From: Bin5 sp965204705
GTDB taxonomy: Bacteria; Chloroflexota; Anaerolineae; Caldilineales; Caldilineaceae
Assembly (NCBI GenBank): GCA_965204705.1
Contig: OZ242006.1
Span: 5,828,001 to 5,892,000 of the forward strand
Length of the DNA stretch: 64,000 nt
Direction of reading: 5' to 3'
Below, one piece after another: positions 55,799 through 64,000 of the stretch. Under the pieces are notes generated by a model. It saw nothing but the letters and a program-made list of their open reading frames with translations, was not told where the DNA came from and searched no databases. Position 1 is the first letter of the stretch, and each line of letters starts with the position of its first letter. A program made the translations under genes and the position numbers.

Positions 55799-58700
55799 GA
55801 AAGGTCCAGGTTTTCTCAGGGCAGGTTTTCATTACCAGGATCTTGTTGCGATCGAAACCCTCATTGATTTTTACGGAAACCGGAACCTGTATGAGTGGGT
55901 ACAGCTTGAGGCCGAAGACTCGGAATTTCGATCCATCGAGGACGTGGTCGCCTGCAGGCCTGATGGCCGCTACGAGTTGACACAAGTCAAGTTTACCGCC
56001 GATCCCCATGCCTCGGCCAACCGCCTGAGTTGGACGTGGCTGACCAAAATCGATGGGAAAAACAGGAGGTCCTTACTGCAGAAATGGGCCGCAACAACTC
56101 TTCAACATAAGGTAGCTGGAACGCTTGCTTGTGCGGCTCTCAAGACCGATCGTATTCCTGATGCCGAGTTTGGGGAGTGTCTGAAGGGCAAAAAAGTTGA
56201 CTACTCTGTGGTGTCGGAGGAAGTCAAGGCAAAGCTCAATGACCAACTTGGATCGCACGAAGATGCCGAATCCTTTTTCGACAGCTTCGAATTCGTTCAC
56301 TCGAAGCCGAGAATGGATGACTTTGAAGAGGAACTATGGAACAGAATCGCCTTCGACACGGACAGAGGTGGCTGGTGCCAGTTCCTCGACTATGTCCGGC
56401 AATGGGCAACAAACCAGGATCAACCCCACCCTGATGGCAAAATCAAGTACATCAATCTCCGACAGGTTTTTTCCATCGAACGACCCAAGCCTATATCGCA
56501 GGACTTCCGTGTGCCGCGCACATACTGTGTGCCCGACGAGGAGTTTGACAGGGCTTTTCTTGAGGAGATCACCGGTTCCGACGGCCTTACTGTGCTATGG
56601 GGGCCACCCGGACGTGGAAAGAGCACCTATCTCAGCCGCTGCGTTGCCCACATGAAGCAGAAGAACGCCGTATACATACGCCATCATTATTCTCTGAGCC
56701 TTGAGGCCCGTTCAGGAGACCGATTCCGCTACTATGCAATAGCCCAATCACTTAAGCATCAGCTAGAGGAGGCAATGCCGGACCTGAACCGATCACGAAG
56801 GGACTTCGGGGAATTTCTCGAAGAAGCGGCTCTCCGGCTACAGGGCAAAGGCCGCAGGCTAATCGTGATCGTTGATGGATTGGACCATGTATGGCGTGAG
56901 CATCGCGATCATGAGGAAATGGAAGCGTTATTCACCGCGCTTCTTCCGCTCCCACCAAATGTCAGGCTCGTCGTGGGTACGCAGAAGATCGCCAATGAGC
57001 ATTTGCCCGCGAAACTGCTAAACACTCTTCCCACCGAGCGCTGGATCGAACTTCCCCTAATGTCTCAAGCAGCGGTACATCGCTGGCTACACTTCCAAGA
57101 CAAAGCCGGCAGACTGAATCTGAAAGTAGCCGGATGGCAGACGCGCGACCACGTGTCCCGCGCGTTGGCGCAAGCTTTTCACGACATCTCGAACGGTCTG
57201 CCTCTGCATCTGATATATTCGTTCGAGGCAATAACACGAACTGGCAACGCGTTGACAGCGGACGACGTGGCAGCACTCCCCGCCTGTCCCACCGGTGATA
57301 TTCGCGATTACTATCGGTCATTCTGGAAGAGGATAGGGGATAAGGCTCAGACAATTCTACATGTGCTGGCAGGATTGGAATTCGGACCTCCTCCCTCTGC
57401 AAAGTATGACTGCTTCGGACGCAGCGATGAAAGTCTCACAGCATTCTCCTTAATAGATCACTTGCTTGATTATCAGGAGACTGAGGTACGTCCTTTCCAC
57501 GGGAGTCTGTTTGCTTTCGTGCGAGACCTGCCAGAACACCGAGAGACTTTCCAAACCCATGCGGCCGATGTTCTCAACTGGTTGGAGACAAGCGCTCCCG
57601 ACTATTGGCGCTGGGCCTGGTTGTGGATCACCAAAGCGCAGTTGGGCGAGCCATCACAGCTTCTTACTGGACCTAGCCGAGAATGGGCAATCAATGCGCT
57701 CGTCGCGGGGTACCCTATCGAACAGATCACCGCCATACTCGATCGCGCCGAAAAGGTTGCACTTGACGTTTTCGATCTTCCCCGCCTCCTGTCCCTTCGC
57801 TCGCTCAAGGAACGCACGATATACGGCCCGGTATCCCAGACCGATGAATGGCCGCTTTTTCGCGAGGTCGGAGTTTCGCTGTCTAGTGATCCATCTGTTG
57901 GGGCGGTGCTTCGCGCAGAACTTCACGAGGTGCCTGACGGAATACTCCCATACATTGTAAGCAGCACTGATGGGTCTATCCGTGAGCAACTAGCCGAAGA
58001 CGCCATGGACGAACTGAATCGGAGAATTACCCTCTATGACAGAAATACAGGTAGCTATAACCGCCCATCAGAGTTAGCAAGTGCCATTGTTGCCGTGTTC
58101 GCCTACTTCGCTCCAGAGAACGCGCAAGATGTAGTTGCGTACGCTCAGAAGATTTATGATGCAAAAGAGTTCTCTACGATCTATGCTCAGGCACCTAGTC
58201 TTGATTCAAACTTCGATAGGGCTATCGCGTTCGCCAAGGCAAAAGAAGATGCCGATGCACTGATTGCTACTTACACTCGAGAATCTATTCTAGTCTTCAA
58301 TTTCGACAATGTTTTTGAGGCAGGCCAGTGCTGGACTGGCTTTCAGCTAGACCGAGATGTGCTCGCGGCGCTGTGTCTTGAAGGGCTTGCTCCTTCCCAA
58401 AGACCGAAACTTAAGGCTCTCACACATCCAGCAATTCGCTGTCTAGCGCTCCTCAAGGGTGGCGCTGCTGAACGAGCTCGGGCCCAAAGAGATATCTCGC
58501 GTCTGTTCGTCGGTGGCGACGGCCCCGATGAGAGGTTTGACCAAGATACACGTTTCGTCTTGTACGAGAATTTTTTCGCCGCTCTGACGTCAGCGCTCTC
58601 AGGTGGCAAGGCCCAAGGTTGGTCAAAGATTCCCATGGACGCCCGGACGACTTGGTTGAGCGAAGCAGTACGAACGCTAGAACAACTGGCAGGCGAGATC

Positions 58701-60278
58701 GCAGAACGATGGCAAACGTCACAACAATGGCCAACCTTGCAAGAGATTTACGGCACTTTCGAGCATTATCTACCCGTGTCGCGTTCTTTCACCGCCCATC
58801 GACGATTCACAGCCGTCCTCGTCGCACTTCGAGACGTAGCTATCGATCTGTGTACTATCGCGAGAGCCCTTGACTCAAATGCATACATTGACGTGGATGC
58901 TATTGAGTACGCGTCAAAATCGCCTTTTTGGTCGAATGGACTTTGGCTCGAGGCTTTTACCGAACGGCGCCTGCCGTTGCATACACGGGAGGCGGCGCAG
59001 GTATTCGTAGAGCGCGCAGGAAACTACCTTGACAAGACGATAACGAATTCCAACGAGCGAGCGACAACTGCTGTAAGACTGGCAATGTTCGCGTCCGACT
59101 GCGGCCTGACCCTGCTGGCGCAGAAGGAACTTAGACGCGCTGCAGGATGCTTACTTGGGTATGGACACCACAAGGACATGTTCGCGTTTGAAGTTCTCAG
59201 ATCTCTGGAACTGCTAACTGAAAACGGTGATGTCGAAGCTAAGAAAACCATGCTTGATCTTGCTGGCGAGTTCGAAGCCATAACCGTCTACACAGATGGC
59301 GACGAAACCGGTTACGCCCGTGAATACTATTACAAAGCGATCGCCGCGCACTTTCCCGAACGAGTACCAGCCTGCTACGCGCACCTAATCCGCGAAGGAG
59401 AGTGGCGCTATGCTGAAGCGTTGGCCACCGCCATCATTGAAACCGATCAAGTGGAATCACGAACTGGGCTTGCGTTGCTTGAGAGTTACATCGATCCTGG
59501 GGAAGCTCTCGCACTAGAGAATTCCAATTCAGCGTCCCGACCTTACATTGATGCGGCTTTGACTGTTGTCCGGCGAAAAACCGGCAGAGTGATCAGTAGG
59601 ACGCTTGACCATGAGGAATCGCGTGACACCGGATACCTGGATTCAAAAGAAAATGACTCTAGTCCCGAGATAGCCGCAGCATCAGTGCCCGATCCAAGTG
59701 AGTTTCCACCCGGGCGGTTGCAAGGTTACGTTAGCGTAACTCGAGACACAGGCACTTACAGTGATCGGCGAGATCTCGTCACCGCGTGGCTGAGATATTG
59801 GGAGGCCGCCGGATGCGCCGAAGAGGCTCTGAACGACCTCGAGGCCGCAACCTCGGAGACGACGCCACATCGCGATCTTGACACCGCGTTTGATAGAGCA
59901 TTTGATGTGGCATTTGAGATCGCACTTGAAGTGCAGGGCCGTTCCAAGGCTTACCCTTGGCTTATACATGGCCATATTGCGCGCTTTGGATGGCACCGGC
60001 GACACCTCACGAGTGCCGAAGAGGCACAGGACAGAATACGAGCAGTTGTAGAGCATTTTCGCGTTCTGTGGAGAAAGTTCATAAAGGACACTTCGAAACC
60101 TGTATTTCCAACCGGTGCCGCGAGAAATGGGATCGACATAGGACTGTCCCGCCTTGTCTATTTCCTGATCGAGGTAGGTGAACTGGATTTAGCGCGGGAC
60201 TACGCATTGGAAATGGTGCTCATCTTCAAGGAAGAGTTGAAAGAGCAGCCAATTGAAGCGCCGGAGTGGTCAAGATGA
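55761..60278 (+). CDS. PD-(D/E)XK nuclease-STAND NTPase fusion (Avs-like)
   Basis: 1505 residues from the ATG at 55761. The first ~80 residues look like a DUF4297/Cap4-type PD-(D/E)XK nuclease: FHYQDLVAIETL, then IEDVV with Asp61 and ELTQVKF with Gln75-x-Lys77. The NTPase has Walker A GPPGRGKST (about residue 280) and Walker B LIVIVDGLDHV (about 370). The remaining ~1000 residues are mainly helical and could be a sensor domain. Nuclease-STAND proteins of this build (Avs family) sense phage proteins and cut DNA. It overlaps hsdS at its 5' end and the next gene by ATGA at its 3' end, so it belongs to this transcript. Confidence 0.75.
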   Translation: MKNQKAMTRHRIKKGPGFLRAGFHYQDLVAIETLIDFYGNRNLYEWVQLEAEDSEFRSIEDVVACRPDGRYELTQVKFTADPHASANRLSWTWLTKIDGKNRRSLLQKWAATTLQHKVAGTLACAALKTDRIPDAEFGECLKGKKVDYSVVSEEVKAKLNDQLGSHEDAESFFDSFEFVHSKPRMDDFEEELWNRIAFDTDRGGWCQFLDYVRQWATNQDQPHPDGKIKYINLRQVFSIERPKPISQDFRVPRTYCVPDEEFDRAFLEEITGSDGLTVLWGPPGRGKSTYLSRCVAHMKQKNAVYIRHHYSLSLEARSGDRFRYYAIAQSLKHQLEEAMPDLNRSRRDFGEFLEEAALRLQGKGRRLIVIVDGLDHVWREHRDHEEMEALFTALLPLPPNVRLVVGTQKIANEHLPAKLLNTLPTERWIELPLMSQAAVHRWLHFQDKAGRLNLKVAGWQTRDHVSRALAQAFHDISNGLPLHLIYSFEAITRTGNALTADDVAALPACPTGDIRDYYRSFWKRIGDKAQTILHVLAGLEFGPPPSAKYDCFGRSDESLTAFSLIDHLLDYQETEVRPFHGSLFAFVRDLPEHRETFQTHAADVLNWLETSAPDYWRWAWLWITKAQLGEPSQLLTGPSREWAINALVAGYPIEQITAILDRAEKVALDVFDLPRLLSLRSLKERTIYGPVSQTDEWPLFREVGVSLSSDPSVGAVLRAELHEVPDGILPYIVSSTDGSIREQLAEDAMDELNRRITLYDRNTGSYNRPSELASAIVAVFAYFAPENAQDVVAYAQKIYDAKEFSTIYAQAPSLDSNFDRAIAFAKAKEDADALIATYTRESILVFNFDNVFEAGQCWTGFQLDRDVLAALCLEGLAPSQRPKLKALTHPAIRCLALLKGGAAERARAQRDISRLFVGGDGPDERFDQDTRFVLYENFFAALTSALSGGKAQGWSKIPMDARTTWLSEAVRTLEQLAGEIAERWQTSQQWPTLQEIYGTFEHYLPVSRSFTAHRRFTAVLVALRDVAIDLCTIARALDSNAYIDVDAIEYASKSPFWSNGLWLEAFTERRLPLHTREAAQVFVERAGNYLDKTITNSNERATTAVRLAMFASDCGLTLLAQKELRRAAGCLLGYGHHKDMFAFEVLRSLELLTENGDVEAKKTMLDLAGEFEAITVYTDGDETGYAREYYYKAIAAHFPERVPACYAHLIREGEWRYAEALATAIIETDQVESRTGLALLESYIDPGEALALENSNSASRPYIDAALTVVRRKTGRVISRTLDHEESRDTGYLDSKENDSSPEIAAASVPDPSEFPPGRLQGYVSVTRDTGTYSDRRDLVTAWLRYWEAAGCAEEALNDLEAATSETTPHRDLDTAFDRAFDVAFEIALEVQGRSKAYPWLIHGHIARFGWHRRHLTSAEEAQDRIRAVVEHFRVLWRKFIKDTSKPVFPTGAARNGIDIGLSRLVYFLIEVGELDLARDYALEMVLIFKEELKEQPIEAPEWSR

Positions 60279-61681
60279 GCAGTCCGGCGCTCCAGATGCT
60301 TATCGAACGACTGCTGTGGCCGATCCCTCGGGTCCGATGGGAAGCGGCCCGCAGTGTGGCCAATCTCATTCGCGAGGAAGATGAGAAGGCTGTAAACGCT
60401 TTGCTCAACTGGCTTCATGTCCGCCGACTGGAGAGCGAAGTAGCGCTCGGCTTGGGCATCATAGACGCTTTTTGTCTCGCCGATTATTTCGAATTTGCCG
60501 ACATATCGAAATCCGTCCGCGCTCCTTCACTTCTCTCGGATTTCCTTCTGAAGAAGAATTTTAGCAATGCGAGTGGCTTGGCTCAAATACGATACCCTCG
60601 TTCGCCATCCGTCCCGGCCACTTTGCCTCAGCACCAGGAGATGTGGTTCGATCATCACCGAGAGACAGCCGTGCCCCCGATATTCTCGCATCTGCTTACT
60701 CAACTTCAAGAGGCGACTGGTTTTCCTTTTATGACGAGGTGGAAATACGAGTGGCGTTGGCTTCAAGCGACCAATCCTCGACCGGAAATAGAGCGACCGA
60801 GTTTCTTCTTCGGTGCGCGTCCGTATCTTCCCAGCCGCTTTTGCACTGGACAACGAGAACTCTATCTCTCCGCGTATCTTCGGACTCTGGCCTTTGCCGC
60901 TATGAATGGAGCGATCCCGTATGACGTCGCAGAGTCCTACGCTTTGTACGCTCTCACTTTTAACCGGGGATTAGCTGAGTTGGAGCCTGTCGAAAGGCCA
61001 GATTGGGCGAAACACCTTCTCCCTTGCAATGCTGAGCGCACCAAGGAGCTTGCACAGAATCTTTGGACAAGCGCAGAAGATGATGTTAGTTCTGGCGAAG
61101 CGCTACTTGCCCTCAGAGTAGTCGATTTCGAAAAGGATGGCTTCATCGAATTCGACACGACCTTGGTTATCGGGCTACCAGGATTCACTGGAAGTCCGGC
61201 TGAGGCGGTAACGCTCGATGTGCTCACGTTAGACGCGCGTTCCGACGAAATGACGGGGCCATTGGGCCAGAACCAAGACTTTGTGCCTCCCTCCTTGGGG
61301 CGCCCGCTCCGAATGACACAGCAGATTTCTCCGGAAGCAATAGGAAGCGTCCACATTGATATGGCTATGAACATCAGGCTCGCGTCACCAAACATATTCG
61401 GAACGCCTGCCACTGTCGAGTGTGGATCTTCAGAAATCCGCCTTGAGGCGGAAGCTGATGTGTTTTCGCGTTGGATTCACTGGTACGCAGACTGGGAACC
61501 TGCGACATATAAGGATCTCAGATCAGGCGTCTGTTCAATGACAACAGTGTTAGAGTCTAGCTTGGCCAGACTTCGCGCTTCGAACAGTATGGAAACCGCA
61601 CGGCTGGTGCGGGTTCGCCGGGTAGCGAGGCAGGAGATTCACCGGGACAATGGGGTCACGACTGAGGCATACTGGATGTGA
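60275..61681 (+). CDS. Partner protein of the STAND NTPase, HEAT-like start
   Basis: 468 residues, start ATG overlapping the NTPase stop (ATGA), so expression is coupled. I do not recognise the family. The first ~70 residues (IPRVRWEAARSVANLI, then LEDEKAVNALLNWLHVRR) resemble helical HEAT repeats. The middle contains mixed strands and charged segments, with no obvious nuclease or ATPase motif. No signal peptide or membrane helix. The coupling suggests it binds the STAND protein or is co-required; this is inference. Confidence 0.6.
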   Translation: MSSPALQMLIERLLWPIPRVRWEAARSVANLIREEDEKAVNALLNWLHVRRLESEVALGLGIIDAFCLADYFEFADISKSVRAPSLLSDFLLKKNFSNASGLAQIRYPRSPSVPATLPQHQEMWFDHHRETAVPPIFSHLLTQLQEATGFPFMTRWKYEWRWLQATNPRPEIERPSFFFGARPYLPSRFCTGQRELYLSAYLRTLAFAAMNGAIPYDVAESYALYALTFNRGLAELEPVERPDWAKHLLPCNAERTKELAQNLWTSAEDDVSSGEALLALRVVDFEKDGFIEFDTTLVIGLPGFTGSPAEAVTLDVLTLDARSDEMTGPLGQNQDFVPPSLGRPLRMTQQISPEAIGSVHIDMAMNIRLASPNIFGTPATVECGSSEIRLEAEADVFSRWIHWYADWEPATYKDLRSGVCSMTTVLESSLARLRASNSMETARLVRVRRVARQEIHRDNGVTTEAYWM

Positions 61682-61787
61682 GAGAGGTTAGCGTACAGCG
61701 GTTTGAGTCGTCTCAAGCTGCTGCGGCAAAACTGAGAGCGCGTAGCTAGTCCCTTTACAAAACGCTTTGGAAACGGAAGCCAAAAAG

Positions 61788-62093
61788 ATGGACCCACATC
61801 TATCAGTATCCAAGAGCGAGCTAGCCACATTCTGTAAAGAGCACGGAATCAGGCGGCTTGCAATCTTTGGTTCAGTTCTGGGAAATGATTTTGGCCCGGC
61901 GAGCGATATCGACCTGCTCGTCGAATTCGAACCGGACCGCATCCCCGGACTTCTGGGCGTCGCCGGCAGGGAAATGGAGTTCTCTGAACTGTTCGCGGGG
62001 CGCAAAGTCGATCTGCGAACAGCCCAGGATCTTAGCCCCTACTTCCGGCAGGATGTTCTGGACAGGGCAGAAGTCCAATATGAGCAAGGTTGA
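61788..62093 (+). CDS. MNT-type nucleotidyltransferase (MntA-like)
   Basis: 101 residues from the ATG at 61788; a TTG seven codons upstream is an alternative. The signature GSVLGNDFGPASDIDLLVEF has the GS turn and the DxD pair intact, so it is likely active, in contrast to the decayed copy at 45.5 kb. MntA proteins adenylylate HEPN toxins; no HEPN gene is present. It overlaps the following AlbA_2 gene by 14 bases, suggesting translational coupling within the defence island. Confidence 0.82.
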   Translation: MDPHLSVSKSELATFCKEHGIRRLAIFGSVLGNDFGPASDIDLLVEFEPDRIPGLLGVAGREMEFSELFAGRKVDLRTAQDLSPYFRQDVLDRAEVQYEQG

Positions 62094-62730
62094 CGAAATC
62101 CGCCTGAGCCACATGGTAGAAGCGGCGCGTGAGGCCGTTTCGTTCTCCGGCGAGTCCGAGACGCTGGAGTTCAAGGGTACCACCGGCGCGCGCCGAGAGG
62201 CGGCCATGACGGTGTGCGCCTTCCTGAACCAGGAAGGCGGGCAGGTGTTGTTCGGCGTAACACCGGCCGGGGTCGTGGTGGGGCAGCAGGTCAGCGAGCA
62301 CACCATCGAGGAGTTGAGCGCCGAGACCCAGCGCATCGCCCCTCCGGCGTTCCCGACCATAGAAAGGGTCCCCGTGGACGGCGGCTGGGAGGTGATCATG
62401 CTGACCGCGGAGATTGACGATGACGGCGGGGCTGTCACTGTGCGGTTCCGGCGCGGTCAGTTCGTTCCGCTGCCTACCCCTGGCGGCATAAGCGAGCCTG
62501 AAGCGCGGCGGGAGATGATACTCGCGCTGCTGGACAGAGCGCGGGATGGTTTGACGCGTCGTGAGCTTCACGCGCGTTTGGGTCCTGGCGTGACCGAACG
62601 GCAGGTGCGGAGGGCGCTTCAGGAGTTGAGGGACAGGGGGTTGATCATCTCCACGAATCGCGGGCCGTTGACGCGCTGGAAACAGCGGACGCGACAGGGG
62701 CGCGATGGGAGTCCGATGGGGGGCAGATAG
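62080..62730 (+). CDS. AlbA_2-wHTH protein, possibly truncated
   Basis: 216 residues from the ATG at 62080. AlbA_2 begins ESETLEFKGTTGARREAAM and includes QVLFGVTPAGVVVGQQV. Unlike the gene at 20.3-22.0 kb there is no HATPase domain: after VTVRFRRGQF the sequence passes to a winged helix (GLTRRELHARLGPGVTERQV). The last residues coincide with a 22-base direct repeat and the stop codon lies at its second copy. Its role is unknown; the family is often found in defence and mobile regions. It overlaps the MNT gene by 14 bases. Confidence 0.72.
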   Translation: MSKVDEIRLSHMVEAAREAVSFSGESETLEFKGTTGARREAAMTVCAFLNQEGGQVLFGVTPAGVVVGQQVSEHTIEELSAETQRIAPPAFPTIERVPVDGGWEVIMLTAEIDDDGGAVTVRFRRGQFVPLPTPGGISEPEARREMILALLDRARDGLTRRELHARLGPGVTERQVRRALQELRDRGLIISTNRGPLTRWKQRTRQGRDGSPMGGR

Positions 62731-62750
62731 GGGCGCGATGGGAGTCCGAT
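62696..62750. repeat. Tandem 22-base direct repeat, period 33
   Basis: aggggcgcgatgggagtccg plus at occurs twice, 62696-62717 and 62729-62750, with an 11-base spacer (33-base period, that is 11 codons). The stop codon of the AlbA_2-wHTH gene is formed at the edge of the second copy. Confidence 0.8.
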
Positions 62751-62816
62751 AGGGAGCTGAAGGGACGTTATGGGGGCGTCACATGGTCTGGTGATTGGGG
62801 CCAACTATTATGATGA

Positions 62817-62993
62817 GAGAGACTCTCCAAATCCCGTGAGGTCGTCAAGGTTGTGGTGACCCCATACGGATCACGTTATCACGTGGATGGGGTGATAGAA
62901 ACACCTGATGGGCGTAATCCGTGGGTGAGAACCGTCTGGCAGATCGACCTCAAGAGTAACTACCCGCGTTCATTGATAGACAGCCGTGCATGA
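62817..62993 (+). pseudogene. DUF6883 C-terminal remnant
   Basis: An open frame of 58 codons without an AUG reads TPYGSRYHVDGVIETPDGR, NPWVRTVWQI, then NYPRSLIDSRA, the C-terminal motif set of DUF6883 proteins. The N-terminal half is missing and the frame is closed upstream by TGA. In other genomes DUF6883 is often next to DUF4926; here DUF4926 starts nine bases after this stop. I take the DUF6883 gene to be broken. Confidence 0.65.
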
Positions 62994-63001
62994 GGTGAGA
63001 A

Positions 63002-63286
63002 GTGTTCGAGGAGTATGAGCAGATCGTGCTCACAGCTGATGTGCTTGCTGACGAGGGGGAAGAACTGAAGCCAGGCGATGTCGGCTCCATCCTCTACATC
63101 CATCCAAATCAGGAAGCCTTTGTCGTCGAGTTTATCTCCCTGGATGGCGAGACAGCGGCGATCGCCACTGTGCGGGCATCACAGGCGCGCGCCGTAACCG
63201 GCGCAGACTTCACACACTCGCGAACGATACCAAAACGTCAGGGCGGTTCCCAAACTATCGACCATAAAGCGAGGTCAGACGACTGA
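63002..63286 (+). CDS. DUF4926 protein
   Basis: 94 residues, GTG start with GAGGTG upstream. VLTADVLADEGEELKPGDVG and GSILYIHPNQEAFVVEFIS match the DUF4926 pattern of small beta-rich proteins of unknown function, the presumed partner of DUF6883. Since the DUF6883 reading frame is incomplete, this looks like a left-over partner. The C-terminal 20 residues are unlike the family. Confidence 0.75.
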   Translation: MFEEYEQIVLTADVLADEGEELKPGDVGSILYIHPNQEAFVVEFISLDGETAAIATVRASQARAVTGADFTHSRTIPKRQGGSQTIDHKARSDD

Positions 63287-63383
63287 CCGGACTGAAGCCG
63301 CCACCGGTCAAGCATATCTCGCAAAAAATCTGGTATACATCCGCACATAAATCCTGAGCGACCCTTACCCCCAGAATCCGGGC

Positions 63384-64000
63384 ATGACTGAATTCAGCGT
63401 AACCGAAGCCGATACCGTTCAGTTCCCGATGGTGCGCCATGCGGCCGAGATCGGCTGGGTCCCGCTATCGCCCCAGGCAGCCGGAGAGAAGCGCGGCGGT
63501 GTGGATGGCATGTTCTTCCGCGCAGAGCTTGAAACAAAACTCGCCCAGTTCAATCCATGGATGTCCGTTGACGCCATACGTCAGGTCATCGAACGCCTGG
63601 AGGCGGTCCCGCCGACCATCGAGGGCAACCAAAAGATGTTGGCTTGGCTGCGTGGCGAGCGCCAATTGTACGACGAGACCGAGGAGCGCTACCGGCGCGT
63701 TCAAATCGCCGATTTCGACCACCCGGCGGAAAATTCTTTCCATGTGACCTGGGAGTGGCATCTCAAGCCCCCCGCACGCAAGGGCAGCCGCGCCGATGTC
63801 ATGTTCATCGTCAACGGCGTCCCTGTCGCCATCGTCGAACACAAGAACCCCAAGGACGGCAACGCAATCGAACGCGGCGTCTCCCAGCTCAGGCGCTACG
63901 AAAAGGAGACGCCCGAACTGCTCGTCGCGCCCCAGCTCTTCAACGTCACCCATCTGCTCGACTACTGGTATGGCGTCACCTGGAACGTCAACCGGCGCTA
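63384..64000 (+). CDS. hsdR: Type I restriction endonuclease subunit R, 5' part
   Basis: Starts at the ATG at 63384 and runs off the window with no stop (205 codons visible). MTEFSVTEADTVQFPMVRHA is the opening, and the PD-(D/E)XK nuclease core is SRADVMFIVNGVPVAIVEHK with Asp138 and Glu152-x-Lys154. This is the HsdR_N nuclease domain; the DEAD-box translocase should follow outside the window. HsdR cleaves DNA away from the recognition site when the HsdM/HsdS complex finds unmethylated sites. It is separated from hsdM-hsdS by the STAND module, MNT, AlbA_2 and DUF4926 genes (about 7.6 kb). Confidence 0.93.
   Translation, partial: MTEFSVTEADTVQFPMVRHAAEIGWVPLSPQAAGEKRGGVDGMFFRAELETKLAQFNPWMSVDAIRQVIERLEAVPPTIEGNQKMLAWLRGERQLYDETEERYRRVQIADFDHPAENSFHVTWEWHLKPPARKGSRADVMFIVNGVPVAIVEHKNPKDGNAIERGVSQLRRYEKETPELLVAPQLFNVTHLLDYWYGVTWNVNRR

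Overview
The window is a moderately GC-rich bacterial chromosome segment with genes on both strands. It looks like a Chloroflexota genome (Caldilineae/Anaerolineae or SAR202-like), possibly host- or sponge-associated. The basis is gene content only: a DUF2085 membrane protein, a K+-dependent-type membrane pyrophosphatase, four phytanoyl-CoA dioxygenase-like proteins, two enolase-superfamily enzymes, Gfo/Idh/MocA and SDR oxidoreductases, and sugar ABC transport. No rRNA or tRNA gene and no CRISPR array was seen, so the taxonomy is an inference of moderate to low confidence.

Layout. 1-3.3 kb: end of a DUF2085 protein, a decayed copper P-type ATPase and a stand-alone ccmF. 4-7.7 kb (minus strand): an M20 peptidase, a small nucleotidyltransferase plus YgiT zinc-finger pair, a D-threonine aldolase-like PLP enzyme and an SDR. 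7.8-9.0 kb: an IS630-type element whose transposase needs a -1 frameshift at a T TTT TTA site. 9.2-19.5 kb: hppA, a small Cas4-like/TM protein, an enolase-superfamily enzyme, a DppA-type aminopeptidase, an oxidoreductase, a GT39-like membrane glycosyltransferase apparently starting at ATT, a sugar isomerase and a GNAT. 19.5-24.2 kb: scrambled, decayed copies of the sugar isomerase and of rhaM around an AlbA_2/HATPase gene, then a gluzincin peptidase and an intact rhaM. 24.4-29.2 kb: a Tat-signal HNH/membrane protein and a long secreted multidomain protein. 29.2-35.1 kb: SDR, enolase-superfamily dehydratase and a very large GH106-like glycosidase. 35.4-36.3 kb: a Panacea/RelE-like toxin-antitoxin pair. 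36.4-42 kb: a sugar ABC transporter with a dioxygenase, bracketed by two related MITE-like elements. 42-52.6 kb: aminotransferase, three more dioxygenases, an inositol-dehydrogenase-like enzyme, a beta-propeller glycosidase-like protein, and a lipoprotein/response regulator/histidine kinase operon.

52.7-64 kb is a defence island. It holds an HTH-HsdM fusion, HsdS, a 1505-residue PD-(D/E)XK-STAND NTPase, a HEAT-like partner, an MNT nucleotidyltransferase, an AlbA_2-wHTH protein, a DUF6883 remnant with DUF4926, and the start of HsdR running off the window. The first four genes overlap head to tail, which suggests one transcript. A type I restriction-modification operon split by an Avs-like nuclease/NTPase module is the strongest candidate here for an undescribed system.

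Metabolically, the ABC transporter, glycosidases, mutarotase, isomerase, oxidoreductases and dehydratase fit uptake and breakdown of plant- or algal-type glycans (a rhamnose link is suggested by rhaM and the GH106-like enzyme). The dioxygenases probably act on side-chain or modified substrates that cannot be named from sequence.
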